Assembly (NCBI GenBank): GCA_029245525.1
Contig: JAQWPD010000044.1
Coordinates: 1 to 64,000 of the forward strand
Direction of reading: 5' to 3'
Origin: Gammaproteobacteria bacterium
Lineage (GTDB): Bacteria; Pseudomonadota; Gammaproteobacteria; Steroidobacterales; GCA-2729495
DNA: 64,000 nucleotides
In this document: piece after piece, positions 20,344 to 29,725 of the stretch
How positions within the stretch are numbered: position 1 is the stretch's first letter
How the letters are laid out: every line of letters begins with the position of its first letter
Notes under the pieces: generated by a model
The model's input: the letters and a program-made list of their open reading frames with translations, nothing else
The model's database searches: none
What the model was told of the DNA's origin: nothing
Translations under genes and position numbers: made by a program

Positions 20344-21192
20344 CTAGGTGTCGAACTGCAGATTATCAATGAGACGGGCCTTACCAAGCTGCGCAGCCAC
20401 TAAAATAATCAACTTACCCGCAATCTTTTTAGGCACGGACAAATCCGCAGGTCGCCGCACCGAGAAATACTCCGTGCTAAACCCCCCATTCGTCAGTATT
20501 TTTATGGCAGCAGATTCAACTTTGGCAATGCTTTCACCATCCAGAATCTTCTCCCGAGCTTCGCACAACGTCGCATACAACAGGGGCGCCGACAGCGTTT
20601 CGGCAGCTGTTAAATACTGATTCCGCGAACTCATCGCCAGACCCGCATCATCGCGCACCGTTGGGGCAGAAAGTATTTGGGTGTGCAAGTGAAGCTCTTC
20701 GGCCATTCGCTGCAGAATGACAAATTGTTGAAAATCCTTTTCGCCAAAAACTGCAACATTCGGTGAAACAATATTTAGCAGCCTCATGACCACCGACGTA
20801 ACACCCTCGAAATGTTTTGCCCGACGCTCTCCACACAAAACATCAGACAAGGCGGGCACGAATACGCGAGTGGAATTTTCAACACCTAATGGATAGATAT
20901 CTTCAGCCTTGGGCGCATACAAAATGTCAATGCCAGAGCGACTCAGCTGTCGTGCATCTTTTTCCGGGGTTCGTGGATAAGCTCCGAAATCTTCCCCCTT
21001 ACCGAACTGGGTCGGATTCACAAATACAGACACCACAACACGATCTGCATTGGCGGAAGCCAACTGACAAAGACTCATATGCCCTTTATGCAAATTGCCC
21101 ATAGTAGGAACCAGAGCAACAGTTTCACCAACTTGGTGCCACTCAATCAACTGCTCACGCAAAGCCTTGTTGTTAGTAATAGTTAGCATCAA
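20344..21192 (-). CDS. panC: Pantothenate synthetase
   Basis: ATP-dependent condensation of pantoate and beta-alanine. It has 282 residues, with the nucleotidyltransferase motif PTMGNLHKGHMSL (29-41), FVNPTQFG, and FGEKDFQQ. It lies 79 bp after panB on the same strand, forming the panBC pair. Confidence 0.97.
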   Translation of the reverse strand: MMLTITNNKALREQLIEWHQVGETVALVPTMGNLHKGHMSLCQLASANADRVVVSVFVNPTQFGKGEDFGAYPRTPEKDARQLSRSGIDILYAPKAEDIYPLGVENSTRVFVPALSDVLCGERRAKHFEGVTSVVMRLLNIVSPNVAVFGEKDFQQFVILQRMAEELHLHTQILSAPTVRDDAGLAMSSRNQYLTAAETLSAPLLYATLCEAREKILDGESIAKVESAAIKILTNGGFSTEYFSVRRPADLSVPKKIAGKLIILVAAQLGKARLIDNLQFDT

Positions 21193-21271
21193 AAAGTTAT
21201 CGCAAGTTTAACGAAGCCGCACTAAAGCCAATATTAAAAAATACAGGAATAAACAGAGATTGCTCGTTATT

Positions 21272-22105
21272 TTAGGAGAAACAATGTTCTGGAGCCGGAT
21301 AGCTCCGGTTTTTGACCGCCTCAACATAGCGCACACAACCCTCGGCTATAGAACCGGAGTCACTCTCCATAAAGTTCTGCACGAATTTTGGCAAGCGTCC
21401 CTGAGTAATACCCAAGGCATCGTAGAGCACCAAGATTTGACCATCAACATCAGGCCCTGCACCAATACCTATAACCGGCACTTCGACTTTACCGGCAACG
21501 GCCTTTCCCACCTCATTTGGGACGCACTCAAGCAACACGATATCAGCACCGGCATCTTGCAGCGCAATAGCATCATCGATCATTTGCAAAGCCTGGCCTG
21601 AATCTCGACCCTGAACTTTAAAACCACCAATCTTATGCACAGACTGAGGCTTCAAACCAATATGCGCACACACAGGAATATCGTGACGCGTGAGATGCCT
21701 TACGATTTCTATCTGACTTGAGCCCCCCTCGAGCTTAATCATCATTGCACCACCTTCCTGCATCAAACGAACAGAATTTTCCAATGCCTGCTCAGGCGTG
21801 GTGTAACTCATAAATGGCATATCTGCCACCAGAAAACTTCGGCGCAAACCGCGACGCACCATCTTGGTATGATAAATAATGTCATCAACGGTAACGGGCA
21901 CAGTGGTGTCATGACCTTGAACCACCATGCCAAGCGAATCGCCAACAAGCACGAGATCGGTATCAGCCTTATCGACCAACACTGCAAAACTGGCATCATA
22001 GGCGGTAAGGCAGGCAATCGGAACCTTCTCCGCTTTCATTTTTCGTAGCGTAGAAATATTGACCGGCGGCGTATCCATGCCGCGTTGTTCTAATTGGGTA
22101 TACAT
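21272..22105 (-). CDS. panB: 3-methyl-2-oxobutanoate hydroxymethyltransferase
   Basis: PanB makes ketopantoate from 2-oxoisovalerate and methylene-tetrahydrofolate. It has 277 residues, with the TIM-barrel blocks LTAYDASFA, VLVGDSLGMVVQGHD, KLEGG and AHIGLKPQ. The start at 22105 is used; an in-frame ATG at 22078 (MDTPPVNIS) is closer to the usual N-terminus. Confidence 0.96.
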   Translation of the reverse strand: MYTQLEQRGMDTPPVNISTLRKMKAEKVPIACLTAYDASFAVLVDKADTDLVLVGDSLGMVVQGHDTTVPVTVDDIIYHTKMVRRGLRRSFLVADMPFMSYTTPEQALENSVRLMQEGGAMMIKLEGGSSQIEIVRHLTRHDIPVCAHIGLKPQSVHKIGGFKVQGRDSGQALQMIDDAIALQDAGADIVLLECVPNEVGKAVAGKVEVPVIGIGAGPDVDGQILVLYDALGITQGRLPKFVQNFMESDSGSIAEGCVRYVEAVKNRSYPAPEHCFS

Positions 22106-22165
22106 AGTTATAGGTTACCTGATTCAACCGTCGTTGGCAGTCTCTGCGTTGCGCCAGCCGGACGA

Positions 22166-22813
22166 CTAGCCAAGGGCGCTGGCCAAGGGATTAAAAAACT
22201 GTCGGCCACTGCGGGCAGCATCAATCTCGCGCACAAGCATCTGAAAATGCTCATCATTACTGACAGGGTCAATTTCCGCAGCATTCACAATCAGCAACGG
22301 TGAGGCATCATAGGCATGGAAAAACCGTGCGTATGCATCGGTTAACTGCTCAAGGTAATTTCGCCGGATCTGCTGCTCGTAGCTAATTCCGCGCAATCCA
22401 ATGCGAAAGAAAAGCGTATCCACCGGCGCCTGCAGATAAACCACCAGATCTGGGGCAGGAGGTTCAAACTCCAACGCATCGCGAACCTGATCATAGAGCT
22501 TCAATTCGTTCTGATCGAGTGTGATTTCAGCGAACAAGCGGTCTTTATCCATTAGAAAATCAGCAACCCGAGTTTCGCCAAACAAATCCGCCTGACGCAA
22601 GCGCTCTAATTGATTAACGCGCTGAAACAGAAAAAATAATTGGGTTTGCAATGCAGCTTTCCGAGCATCACGGTAAAAACCAGAGAGGAATGGGTTGGCA
22701 TCAGCGTCTTCGAGCAGCAACTCACTGTCATAGCGCTCGGCAAGACGTCTTGCCAGACTGGTTTTTCCGACCCCGATAGGGCCCTCTATTGCGATATAGC
22801 GCGGCTCAGACAT
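22166..22813 (-). CDS. Deoxynucleoside kinase
   Basis: A 215-residue dNK/dGK-type kinase that phosphorylates deoxynucleosides for salvage. P-loop GPIGVGKTS (10-18), a MDKDRLF segment like the DRS motif of the family, and the Arg-rich lid LRGISYEQQIRRNY. It sits between folK and panB, a placement common in gammaproteobacteria. The nucleoside preference is not evident from sequence. Confidence 0.85.
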   Translation of the reverse strand: MSEPRYIAIEGPIGVGKTSLARRLAERYDSELLLEDADANPFLSGFYRDARKAALQTQLFFLFQRVNQLERLRQADLFGETRVADFLMDKDRLFAEITLDQNELKLYDQVRDALEFEPPAPDLVVYLQAPVDTLFFRIGLRGISYEQQIRRNYLEQLTDAYARFFHAYDASPLLIVNAAEIDPVSNDEHFQMLVREIDAARSGRQFFNPLASALG

Positions 22814-23004
22814 TGCACCCTGTTCTTATAATTATTGAGTTAATAAATGTTTAAGAATTAGCGTCAGCCATGTGCCTGTGAAGGCCGCTTCATATACGCT
22901 AACACCCTACCCCAAAGCACTCCCAACGGATGACTCGTGCTACTGAGCACCATAACAAATGAATGTCCCGCTTGGAATGATTTTTAAGTCGCGACTGCAG
23001 ACGC

Positions 23005-23490
23005 CTACTCGATTCGGCATAGCTCATCGGGACTCGTCCTTTCTACCAGCTGAGCCAGCGCCCCAACGCCGGGGATATCCAGTTGCGGTGCGATGTCAAA
23101 TAACGGCAACAATACAAAGCTGCGATGAGCAATACCGGGATGCGGCACCTTAAGGTTAGGCTCAAAAACAATGAGGTCAGAATAAACCAATAGATCCAGA
23201 TCGAGAACCCGAGGCCCCCAATGAATGCCTTTAGCGCGATCTCTGCCCGCCTGCAACTCCACCTCCAACAACTTTACCAGCAATGCCTGTGGCGATAATG
23301 CTGTACTCAACTCCGCCACGGCATTCACATAATTCGGCTGATCCTGCGGCCCCAAGGGGGGATTACTGTAAAGAGGAGATTGCGCCACCAAGCTCGTATC
23401 CGGAAGATCGGACAGCGCGCGAAACGCCTGACGAACCTGAGTCACCGGGTCATTCAGGTTACTGCCAATACCAATATAACACCGCAGCAT
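23005..23490 (-). CDS. folK: 6-hydroxymethyl-7,8-dihydropterin pyrophosphokinase
   Basis: HPPK of folate synthesis. It has 161 residues, beginning with YIGIGSNLNDP, and has the family signature GPRVLDLDLLVY and VPHPGIAHRSFVLLPL. It starts six bases after the pcnB stop, so it is cotranscribed with pcnB. The following 191-bp interval before the kinase gene holds no recognisable gene. Confidence 0.97.
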   Translation of the reverse strand: MLRCYIGIGSNLNDPVTQVRQAFRALSDLPDTSLVAQSPLYSNPPLGPQDQPNYVNAVAELSTALSPQALLVKLLEVELQAGRDRAKGIHWGPRVLDLDLLVYSDLIVFEPNLKVPHPGIAHRSFVLLPLFDIAPQLDIPGVGALAQLVERTSPDELCRIE

Positions 23491-23496
23491 AAGCGT

Positions 23497-24840
23497 CTAG
23501 GTTTTACGCCGGCGACGACGCGGCCGACGACGCGCCGCATTCTCTGCATCTTCTTTTGCCGCTTTAGCCGCACCGAAGGCACGTGCTTGCTCTGCCTCAG
23601 GTTTGGTCTGAATTTCAGTCCACCAATTGGCGGTTCTAGCATCGACCTCACCGAGAACCTGGCGCAATAACATTAAATCGTAGGCAGCGCGAAAGCGTGG
23701 ATGCCCAAGCATGCTCATCGCTCGTTTACCCTTGGTACGATTAAACTTGGGCTGTAGCTGCAGCATCTCGCGCATCGGGTAAGAAAACCGTTTGGGCATA
23801 AACACTATATCGTTAGTTCGCTGCACCAAGTTATTGGAAGCAATATTTCCTGCCTGCAGTTCCGTGCAGCCCTCTGCTTCCCTTAAGCGCTTAGTATCTT
23901 GAATCATAGGCCCCCAAAGAAACACACCAACAAGAAACATCGGAGTAACAGGACGACCTTCGGCAACACGCTCATCAGTATTTCTCAATGCCTGCTCAAT
24001 AAATTTTAATCGTTCCGGATGATTGTTTTTAACGCCTTCATCCAGCCATTGGTCAGTTTCTGGGTACAAGTGCCGAAACAAACTCAGCTGGCGCAGATGG
24101 CGAAAACCTTCCAACGCATGGCCGGATTGGAAGATTTTACAAACCTCATCAAACAATCGCGCCGGGGGCACATCGCGCAACAGCTCTGCTAATCGCGGCA
24201 ACGGCTCAGCGGTATCGGGATGAATGGTAAATTCAAGCTTCGCGGCAAAACGTGCGGCCCGCAACATCCTCACCGGGTCTTCCCGATAACGGGTTTCCGG
24301 ATCACCCAGCATGCGCAAGGTGCGCCTTCTAATATCAGCCACACCCTCCACGCAATCACGTATCGAAAAATCAGCGATGTTGTAATAAAGCGCATTGGCA
24401 GTGAAATCTCTGCGCCAGACATCATCTTCTAACGTGCCATAAACATTATCGCGCAGCACCCGACCAGTGCCCTTAGAAACCTCATGGTCATGATCATCAT
24501 TATCAGGATCAGCACTACTGCGAAAAGTTGCTACCTCGATAATTTCACGACCAAAGCGCACATGCACCAACCGGAAACGGCGGCCAATGACTCGACTATT
24601 GCGAAACAACTTGTGCACTTCATCAGGAGTAGCATCGGTAGCCACATCGAAATCTTTAGGACTTTTCTTTAATAAAAGATCCCGCACACTGCCACCCACT
24701 AAATACGCCTCGTAACCGCCCTTTTTCAGGCGATAAAGTACTTTCAGCGCTGCATCGGAGATGTTATCGCGGGAAACGGTGTGCTCTGGACGGGAGATAA
24801 TCTCCGCGGCATGGGGTTTATTAGATTTGTCTGACGACAT
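23497..24840 (-). CDS. pcnB: Poly(A) polymerase I
   Basis: Adds 3' poly(A) tails that promote RNA decay. It has 447 residues. The nucleotidyltransferase motif is LVGGSVRDLLL followed by KDFDVATDA (catalytic acidic residues), then WRRDFTANAL and the RMLRAARFAAKL neck. The C-terminus is a run of Arg/Lys (PRRRRRKT), typical of PAP I rather than CCA-adding enzyme. Confidence 0.95.
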   Translation of the reverse strand: MSSDKSNKPHAAEIISRPEHTVSRDNISDAALKVLYRLKKGGYEAYLVGGSVRDLLLKKSPKDFDVATDATPDEVHKLFRNSRVIGRRFRLVHVRFGREIIEVATFRSSADPDNDDHDHEVSKGTGRVLRDNVYGTLEDDVWRRDFTANALYYNIADFSIRDCVEGVADIRRRTLRMLGDPETRYREDPVRMLRAARFAAKLEFTIHPDTAEPLPRLAELLRDVPPARLFDEVCKIFQSGHALEGFRHLRQLSLFRHLYPETDQWLDEGVKNNHPERLKFIEQALRNTDERVAEGRPVTPMFLVGVFLWGPMIQDTKRLREAEGCTELQAGNIASNNLVQRTNDIVFMPKRFSYPMREMLQLQPKFNRTKGKRAMSMLGHPRFRAAYDLMLLRQVLGEVDARTANWWTEIQTKPEAEQARAFGAAKAAKEDAENAARRRPRRRRRKT

Positions 24841-24865
24841 TCAGGAAACTTTAATTTAGTAACAC

Positions 24866-24893
24866 TTGTGCAAATTTTGAGGAAAACTATAAT
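24866..24893 (+). promoter_or_regulatory. Candidate sigma-70 promoter for tRNA-Glu
   Basis: TTGTGC (24866-24871), a 16-bp spacer and a consensus TATAAT (24888-24893), followed by a GC-rich stretch. The tRNA begins about 125 bases further on, so a leader would be removed by processing; the leader can form an ACGTCGC/GCGACGT stem. Confidence 0.5.
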
Positions 24894-25024
24894 ACCAGCC
24901 CTCGCCTGCCAGAGTTAAGGTAATTACACGGACAGCGAGGACAGTGCGCCTAAGAGCGGCAAGTGGCCGGGACGTCGCGCCACAGATGACAACGGCGACG
25001 TGCGCATTATGCAGAACAACGAAT

Positions 25025-25099
25025 GCTCCCTTCGTCTAGCGGTTAGGACACGGCCCTCTCAAGGCTGAAACACGAGTTCGATTCTCGTAGGGAGCACCA
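25025..25099 (+). tRNA. tRNA-Glu (anticodon CUC)
   Basis: A full cloverleaf: acceptor GCTCCCT pairs with AGGGAGC, D stem GTC/GAC, anticodon stem CGGCC/GGCTG with loop CTCTCAA (anticodon CTC), T stem ACGAG/CTCGT with loop TTCGATT, and an encoded ACCA end. The body resembles tRNA-Glu(UUC), including the CTTCGTCTAG start, but reads GAG only. It points toward the polyketide cluster that starts 39 bp downstream. Confidence 0.93.
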
Positions 25100-25137
25100 C
25101 TTCAGATGCGCCTACTCTGGATGCAAGTCGATCAGCC

Positions 25138-26367
25138 TTAATCCAATCGTTTAAATACCAACGACGTATTGATTCCGCCAAATGCGAAGTTATTTGACAT
25201 GACGTATTCACAAGAAATATTGCGGCCTTCTTTAACAATGTAATCAAGCTCCCCACACTCAGGATCAACATTATCAAGATTGATAGTCGGAGCAAACCAG
25301 CCTTCATGCATCATCTCAATTGCCAACCAGGCCTCAAGTGCGCCACATGCGCCGAGAGTATGACCCATGTAGCTCTTCATTGAACTGACCGGCGTGCTAC
25401 TGCCTAAAACCTCGTGGGTTGCAAGGCTTTCTGCAATATCGCCATGATCTGTCGCGGTACCATGTGTACTGATATAACCTATCTGGCTGGCATCAATGCC
25501 CGCATCATCTAATCCCTCAGCAATACAACGCGCCATGGTTTTCCGATTAGGACGTGTCACATGACTGCCGTCAGAATTGCTCGCGAAGCCAACCAACTCG
25601 CAAATAATCTTCGCGCCTCTGGCCTTCGCATACTCATATTCTTCAAGCACGAAGGTGCACGCCCCCTCGCCTAATACAAGGCCATCACGATCACGGTCAT
25701 AGGGACGCGGTGTCTTTTTGGGCTGGTCGTTCATCGTGCTGGTCGCATACAGCGTATCGAACACAGCCGCTTGAGTCGGGCAAAGCTCTTCGCCCCCACC
25801 TGCTAGCATAATATCCTGCTGCCCATAACGGATGGCTTCAAATGCATAGCCGATACCCTGACTGCCCGCCACACATGCTGTGCTCGTAGGAATAATCCGA
25901 CCCGTCAAACCAAAAAAAACGCCGATATTTACTACAGCCGTATGGCTCATCATGCGAACGTAACTCGTAGCATTTAGCCCATCGAGACTTTTATGCAACA
26001 ACATCTGACCAAACTCGGCAACGGCATCGGTGCTGCCTGCTGACGAACCATAAGATACGCCACATCTACCAGACTTAATAACGGGGTCATCCAGCAGGCC
26101 AGCCGACTGAAGCGCACGCTCACTGGCAGTGACCGCCATTTTCGAAACTCGACCCATGCTGCGAAGCTGCCGGCGCGTGTAGTGCTCCGGCACTTCAAAA
26201 CCGGTAACCGGCGAACCCAACGCGGTGTTTAAACCATCATATTCGTGCCAATGATCAAAAAACTGAACAGCATTACGATACTCGCCCAACTGCTTGCGGA
26301 TTGTTGGCCAATCCGAGCCCAGTGGCGATATTCCTGAAATAGCTGTTACTACTACCCTGCGAATCAT
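25138..26367 (-). CDS. Beta-ketoacyl-ACP synthase (ApeR-type)
   Basis: A 409-residue FabF/FabB-fold ketosynthase with an intact Cys-His-His triad: STACVAGSQ (Cys165), THGTATD (His302) and GHTLGACG (His336). It is the last gene of the minus-strand thioesterase-dehydratase-reductase block, directly adjoining the reductase gene (26368). In aryl polyene clusters the ketosynthase next to the P and Q genes is thought to act alone, early in elongation or in loading; that role is by analogy. Confidence 0.9.
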   Translation of the reverse strand: MIRRVVVTAISGISPLGSDWPTIRKQLGEYRNAVQFFDHWHEYDGLNTALGSPVTGFEVPEHYTRRQLRSMGRVSKMAVTASERALQSAGLLDDPVIKSGRCGVSYGSSAGSTDAVAEFGQMLLHKSLDGLNATSYVRMMSHTAVVNIGVFFGLTGRIIPTSTACVAGSQGIGYAFEAIRYGQQDIMLAGGGEELCPTQAAVFDTLYATSTMNDQPKKTPRPYDRDRDGLVLGEGACTFVLEEYEYAKARGAKIICELVGFASNSDGSHVTRPNRKTMARCIAEGLDDAGIDASQIGYISTHGTATDHGDIAESLATHEVLGSSTPVSSMKSYMGHTLGACGALEAWLAIEMMHEGWFAPTINLDNVDPECGELDYIVKEGRNISCEYVMSNNFAFGGINTSLVFKRLD

Positions 26368-27087
26368 TTAGCCGCTCAAGCCCCCGTCTACTGTCAAAAC
26401 CTGACGGGTAATATACGCTGCATCTTCAGAACATAGAAATGCAACAGCCTTGGCAACTTCTTCCGGCTGACCGAGACGCCGTGCCGGAATCATTTTTTTA
26501 AATTCATCGACAGCTAACTCGATAGTCATATCAGTTTCTATCAGCCCCGGCGCAACACAGTTGACTGTAATCTTACGTTTAGCCAACTCCAAAGCCAGCG
26601 ATTTTGCTGCACCAATCAAACCAGCCTTGGATGCACTGTAGTTAACCTGACCACGGTTACCGGTAATGCCAGCAACGGATGTTAGCACCACAATCCTCCC
26701 GGGCTTTCGCCTGCGCACCATAGGCATCACCAGCGGCTGAACAACATTAAAGAAACCGTCTAAATTAGTATGTATAACGGCATCCCATTCAATGCCTGTC
26801 ATTTGTGGAAACGAGGCATCTTTTGCGATACCGGCACTGCAAACCACGCCGTAATAAGCGCCATGCGCGTCAATGTCAGCATTCAGCGAATTGGCTACAG
26901 CCTCTCTCTGTGAAATATCAAACTGCAGCACACGTCCCACACCGGAACACTGCCGCAGCGTTTCTGCAGCACCTTCAGCATCACGCACATAGTGCACAAC
27001 AACCTGATAACCCTGCTGCGAGAGTTCAACAGCAACTGCCCTACCAATTCCGCGGCTTGCGCCCGTAACCAATACTGTTTCCAACAC
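26368..27087 (-). CDS. 3-ketoacyl-ACP reductase (FabG/ApeQ-type)
   Basis: A short-chain dehydrogenase that would reduce the beta-keto group each cycle. It shows TGASRGIG for NADPH binding and the YSASK catalytic motif, and ends like FabG with [11 protein letters not shown]. The GTG at 27087 is preferred because GGGAG (27092-27096) precedes it by four bases and it places the Rossmann strand near the N-terminus. An ATG at 27117 would add ten residues and lacks a Shine-Dalgarno site. Confidence 0.9.
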   Translation of the reverse strand: MLETVLVTGASRGIGRAVAVELSQQGYQVVVHYVRDAEGAAETLRQCSGVGRVLQFDISQREAVANSLNADIDAHGAYYGVVCSAGIAKDASFPQMTGIEWDAVIHTNLDGFFNVVQPLVMPMVRRRKPGRIVVLTSVAGITGNRGQVNYSASKAGLIGAAKSLALELAKRKITVNCVAPGLIETDMTIELAVDEFKKMIPARRLGQPEEVAKAVAFLCSEDAAYITRQVLTVDGGLSG

Positions 27088-27129
27088 CAAACTCCCAACG
27101 TAAACGCCCTGCAACATAGTACCGTAAGA

Positions 27130-27603
27130 CTAAGCCGACAGACTCTCAAGAGACAAGTCGCCTCCGGGCTTTACATAAACCGATAAACGGGCAGAAATCT
27201 CAACACCCTCTCCAAATACCCGCCCTTCAAACGCACCTAAACCGTAGGTTGCAGCCACGTTTTCAACCACCTCCACTGTCAACTCAACACCCGATGGAAG
27301 ATATCCACAACTGGAATGGAATTTCTGACTCCCGATAAGCAAACCAAGCGGAATAGGTTCGCCACGTTCCATAGCATTGAGGCCGCCCAAAGCCGCAATG
27401 GCCTGAGCCATATATTCAATTGCTATCCAAGCAGGCACGCCATGTGGCGCCAAAAAGAAACTGCTATCCGCCGACACATGCACTGCTGCACAAAGCCGAT
27501 CCGGGTGATGGGATATCAGCGAATCCAACAGTAACATCGGGCCACGGTGCAACAGAGCATCTTCCAAAGACGCTCCCTCAACCGATATCGCATTTTCAAC
27601 CAT
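27130..27603 (-). CDS. Hot-dog 3-hydroxyacyl-ACP dehydratase (ApeP-type)
   Basis: A 157-residue single hot-dog protein of the FabA/FabZ superfamily that should remove water to form the conjugated double bonds. LLHRGPMLLLDSL matches the HRxPMLLVD-like start of the family, and PAWIAIEYMAQAIAALGG contains the conserved Glu of the central helix. The ATG at 27603 overlaps the end of the thioesterase gene (TATGGTTGA), giving coupled translation. Confidence 0.87.
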   Translation of the reverse strand: MVENAISVEGASLEDALLHRGPMLLLDSLISHHPDRLCAAVHVSADSSFFLAPHGVPAWIAIEYMAQAIAALGGLNAMERGEPIPLGLLIGSQKFHSSCGYLPSGVELTVEVVENVAATYGLGAFEGRVFGEGVEISARLSVYVKPGGDLSLESLSA

Positions 27604-28009
27604 ACGCGATGCCAAGACGATCAAACAGAACCTGTGGCGAACCCATACACATTTCTTCTGTTTCTTTATGGACTGCGACCTGAACAGTCATGCCCTTGGT
27701 GACCAAGTCACCCTCAGAATTATGAACCTGATACGATAATTTTAGGCGGTATTCATATTCTTCTAAACGCGCAGTTACCTGAATTTTTTCATCGAAGCCA
27801 ACTGTCTTTAAATAACGAATATTGGCGTCAATCACAGGCCATACGTGCCCTGCCTTTTCCATCTCTATGTAGCCATAATTGATCTTATCTAACAACACAC
27901 ACCGGGCTTCATCAAAATAGCGCAGGTAGTTGCCATGCCAAACCACACCCGCTGGGTCGCAATCGTGATACGCAACTAACACTTCAACGGTTGCTTCAAG
28001 CTCAATCAT
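27596..28009 (-). CDS. 4-hydroxybenzoyl-CoA-type thioesterase (ApeK-type)
   Basis: A 137-residue hot-dog thioesterase. YHDCDPAGVVWHGNYLRYF is the 4HBT active-site signature, with the Asp of CDPAG as nucleophile or base. It could clear stalled chains from the ACP or release product. The start at 28009 overlaps the glycosyltransferase stop (ATGA), and a longer start at 28024 is less likely. Confidence 0.88.
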   Translation of the reverse strand: MIELEATVEVLVAYHDCDPAGVVWHGNYLRYFDEARCVLLDKINYGYIEMEKAGHVWPVIDANIRYLKTVGFDEKIQVTARLEEYEYRLKLSYQVHNSEGDLVTKGMTVQVAVHKETEEMCMGSPQVLFDRLGIAYG

Positions 28010-28764
28010 ACAAATAACTTCCATAGCTTTCGGTAGAACAAAACAGGTGACAACACCAGCATACCTATGACCAGCTTAGTGTGCATTAAGGTGATCTGGG
28101 CATTATCCCTGAACATACGAAAGTGTGACAAACCCTGCTCCGGATACTCCACCTTAGTATCCATGAACTGCACCTCGCCGCCCGCCCACATCCAACGCAC
28201 TAGCGCTTCGAGATCAAACTGCATGCGCGCAGGCAATGGCACATAACGCACCACTCGCAACATCTTTTCGACCGGATAGATCCGGAACCCGCACATTGCG
28301 TCTTTAATCTCGGCGGAAAGCGTCTCAATGCGCAACAAAGCCAATGACAGCTTTCGTCCCTGCAATCGCGCCGCAGGAATATCGCCGCCAAAAGTGGGCC
28401 GCCCCGAAACCAATGCGTCTGGGAACTTTCTCGACACGGCAATCATAGGCTTTATATCGCTCGCCCGATGCTGGCCATCAGCATCAATCTGAACCACATG
28501 GGTATAGCCACGCTGCTTGGCTTCGGCGATACCCAACATCACAACAGAACCTTTGCCGCGATTCCTGGCAACCTGAACCAGCTCGAAACCCTGATAGCCT
28601 GCAACAATTCGGCTGACTTCAGCAATGCTCAATGGATCACTGCCATCATCTATGATCAATCCTGGCATGCCAGCTTCAGCCAGCAGTGGCATAAATCGCC
28701 TTAACTGCTCATGGTGGTTGTAGTGCGGAATCAGCAGACAATATTTTTCATGTATGCACGACAT
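28006..28764 (-). CDS. Family 2 glycosyltransferase
   Basis: A 252-residue GT2 enzyme. LLIPHYNH starts the nucleotide-sugar fold, DDGS follows, and VVQIDADGQH is the DxD-type metal site. The last segment near residues 232-248 is hydrophobic, so it may be membrane-associated. In E. coli-type aryl polyene clusters a GT2 domain is fused to an acyltransferase (ApeJ, from memory); here the LpxL-like acyltransferase is a separate gene at 35961. The donor and acceptor are unknown. Confidence 0.85.
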   Translation of the reverse strand: MSCIHEKYCLLIPHYNHHEQLRRFMPLLAEAGMPGLIIDDGSDPLSIAEVSRIVAGYQGFELVQVARNRGKGSVVMLGIAEAKQRGYTHVVQIDADGQHRASDIKPMIAVSRKFPDALVSGRPTFGGDIPAARLQGRKLSLALLRIETLSAEIKDAMCGFRIYPVEKMLRVVRYVPLPARMQFDLEALVRWMWAGGEVQFMDTKVEYPEQGLSHFRMFRDNAQITLMHTKLVIGMLVLSPVLFYRKLWKLFV

Positions 28765-28766
28765 AT

Positions 28767-29111
28767 TCAGGAAAAACTGCCTTCGGAATGGAGACCTAAG
28801 GATGAACTCAAACGATACGAAAAAACGCCGCCACTCTTTTTGAATATTTCATACTGCATATCTAATGGCGGCTGTGCAATCGTCTTAAACTTCACTCTGG
28901 GTGAGCTGTGAAATGTCTCGGTAGAAAAGCCAAGCTTGGCAGCCAGCAGCATAGCCCAATGCAATTGGACCACACCGGCAAGTATCGGAAGACCAGCAAA
29001 ATGACCCTCCAAAGATGGGTTATCAGCATCCAGCCGGAAAACGCAACGCATATAGTCTGCATTGATTTCCTGCTCTGTCATTATTGGCAACACGCCTATT
29101 TGATTTGCCAC
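28767..29111 (-). CDS. Small hot-dog dehydratase (ApeI-type)
   Basis: A 114-residue hot-dog protein with GHFAGLPILAGVVQLHW, the FabZ/ApeI signature with its active His. With the ApeP-type protein it would form the dehydratase. It starts 11 bases after the membrane-protein gene stop and ends two bases before the glycosyltransferase start. An in-frame ATG at residue 11 (MTEQEINADY) is a possible later start. Confidence 0.85.
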   Translation of the reverse strand: MANQIGVLPIMTEQEINADYMRCVFRLDADNPSLEGHFAGLPILAGVVQLHWAMLLAAKLGFSTETFHSSPRVKFKTIAQPPLDMQYEIFKKSGGVFSYRLSSSLGLHSEGSFS

Positions 29112-29122
29112 AACGATGGTCT

Positions 29123-29725
29123 TTATGAGATCCCATGACGGCGTCGATAACGCTGCCTATAAAAATATTCACTGACCAGCAATAGACCAATAAGCAGATA
29201 GGAAATACATCCGTTATATAAAGCCCAGTAACTGGTCACCCCAAACCAGGCAAGAATAGCTGATATCAGCGCATTGATGGCAAAAAAGGCACACCAGATA
29301 AGCGTTAATGCCCGCATATAGGGTATCGCCTGCGATGGAATATCCATTTTAGCTGCGCGGGAAAAACGCTCGATCATCGATGGTGGCCGGGCAACCGTGA
29401 ACGCAAACGCACACATCAAAGCAATGCTCATCATGGTTGGATACAGCATCAACAATCGCACACTTTGAGACGCATAAAGCACCACAAAAAATATCGCCAC
29501 AACAACTGCACTTAGGGCAAGTAATAACGGTTGCTTGCGCACTAATGGCACGATACGGAGCAACAACAAAACAGCAAGCAATGCTGCTAGGCTTGACAAG
29601 CCATAGCTATCCAGAAGGTAATAGACGGCAACCGGATACACCACCAAAGCAATGGCGAATAGAAAACCAAACAAACGAGAAATAAAATGCTGACTCACTT
29701 TAAGCGGCTCAGCTGCGAGTCTCAA
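29123..29725 (-). CDS. COG4648-like membrane protein (ApeG-type)
   Basis: A 200-residue protein with about five or six membrane helices. PPSMIERFSRAAKMDIP and the aromatic WALYNGCISYLLIG segment match the predicted membrane proteins that accompany the ACP in aryl polyene and related acyl-lipid clusters. Its biochemical role is not established. It overlaps the preceding ACP gene by four bases (ATGA). Confidence 0.8.
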   Translation of the reverse strand: MRLAAEPLKVSQHFISRLFGFLFAIALVVYPVAVYYLLDSYGLSSLAALLAVLLLLRIVPLVRKQPLLLALSAVVVAIFFVVLYASQSVRLLMLYPTMMSIALMCAFAFTVARPPSMIERFSRAAKMDIPSQAIPYMRALTLIWCAFFAINALISAILAWFGVTSYWALYNGCISYLLIGLLLVSEYFYRQRYRRRHGIS

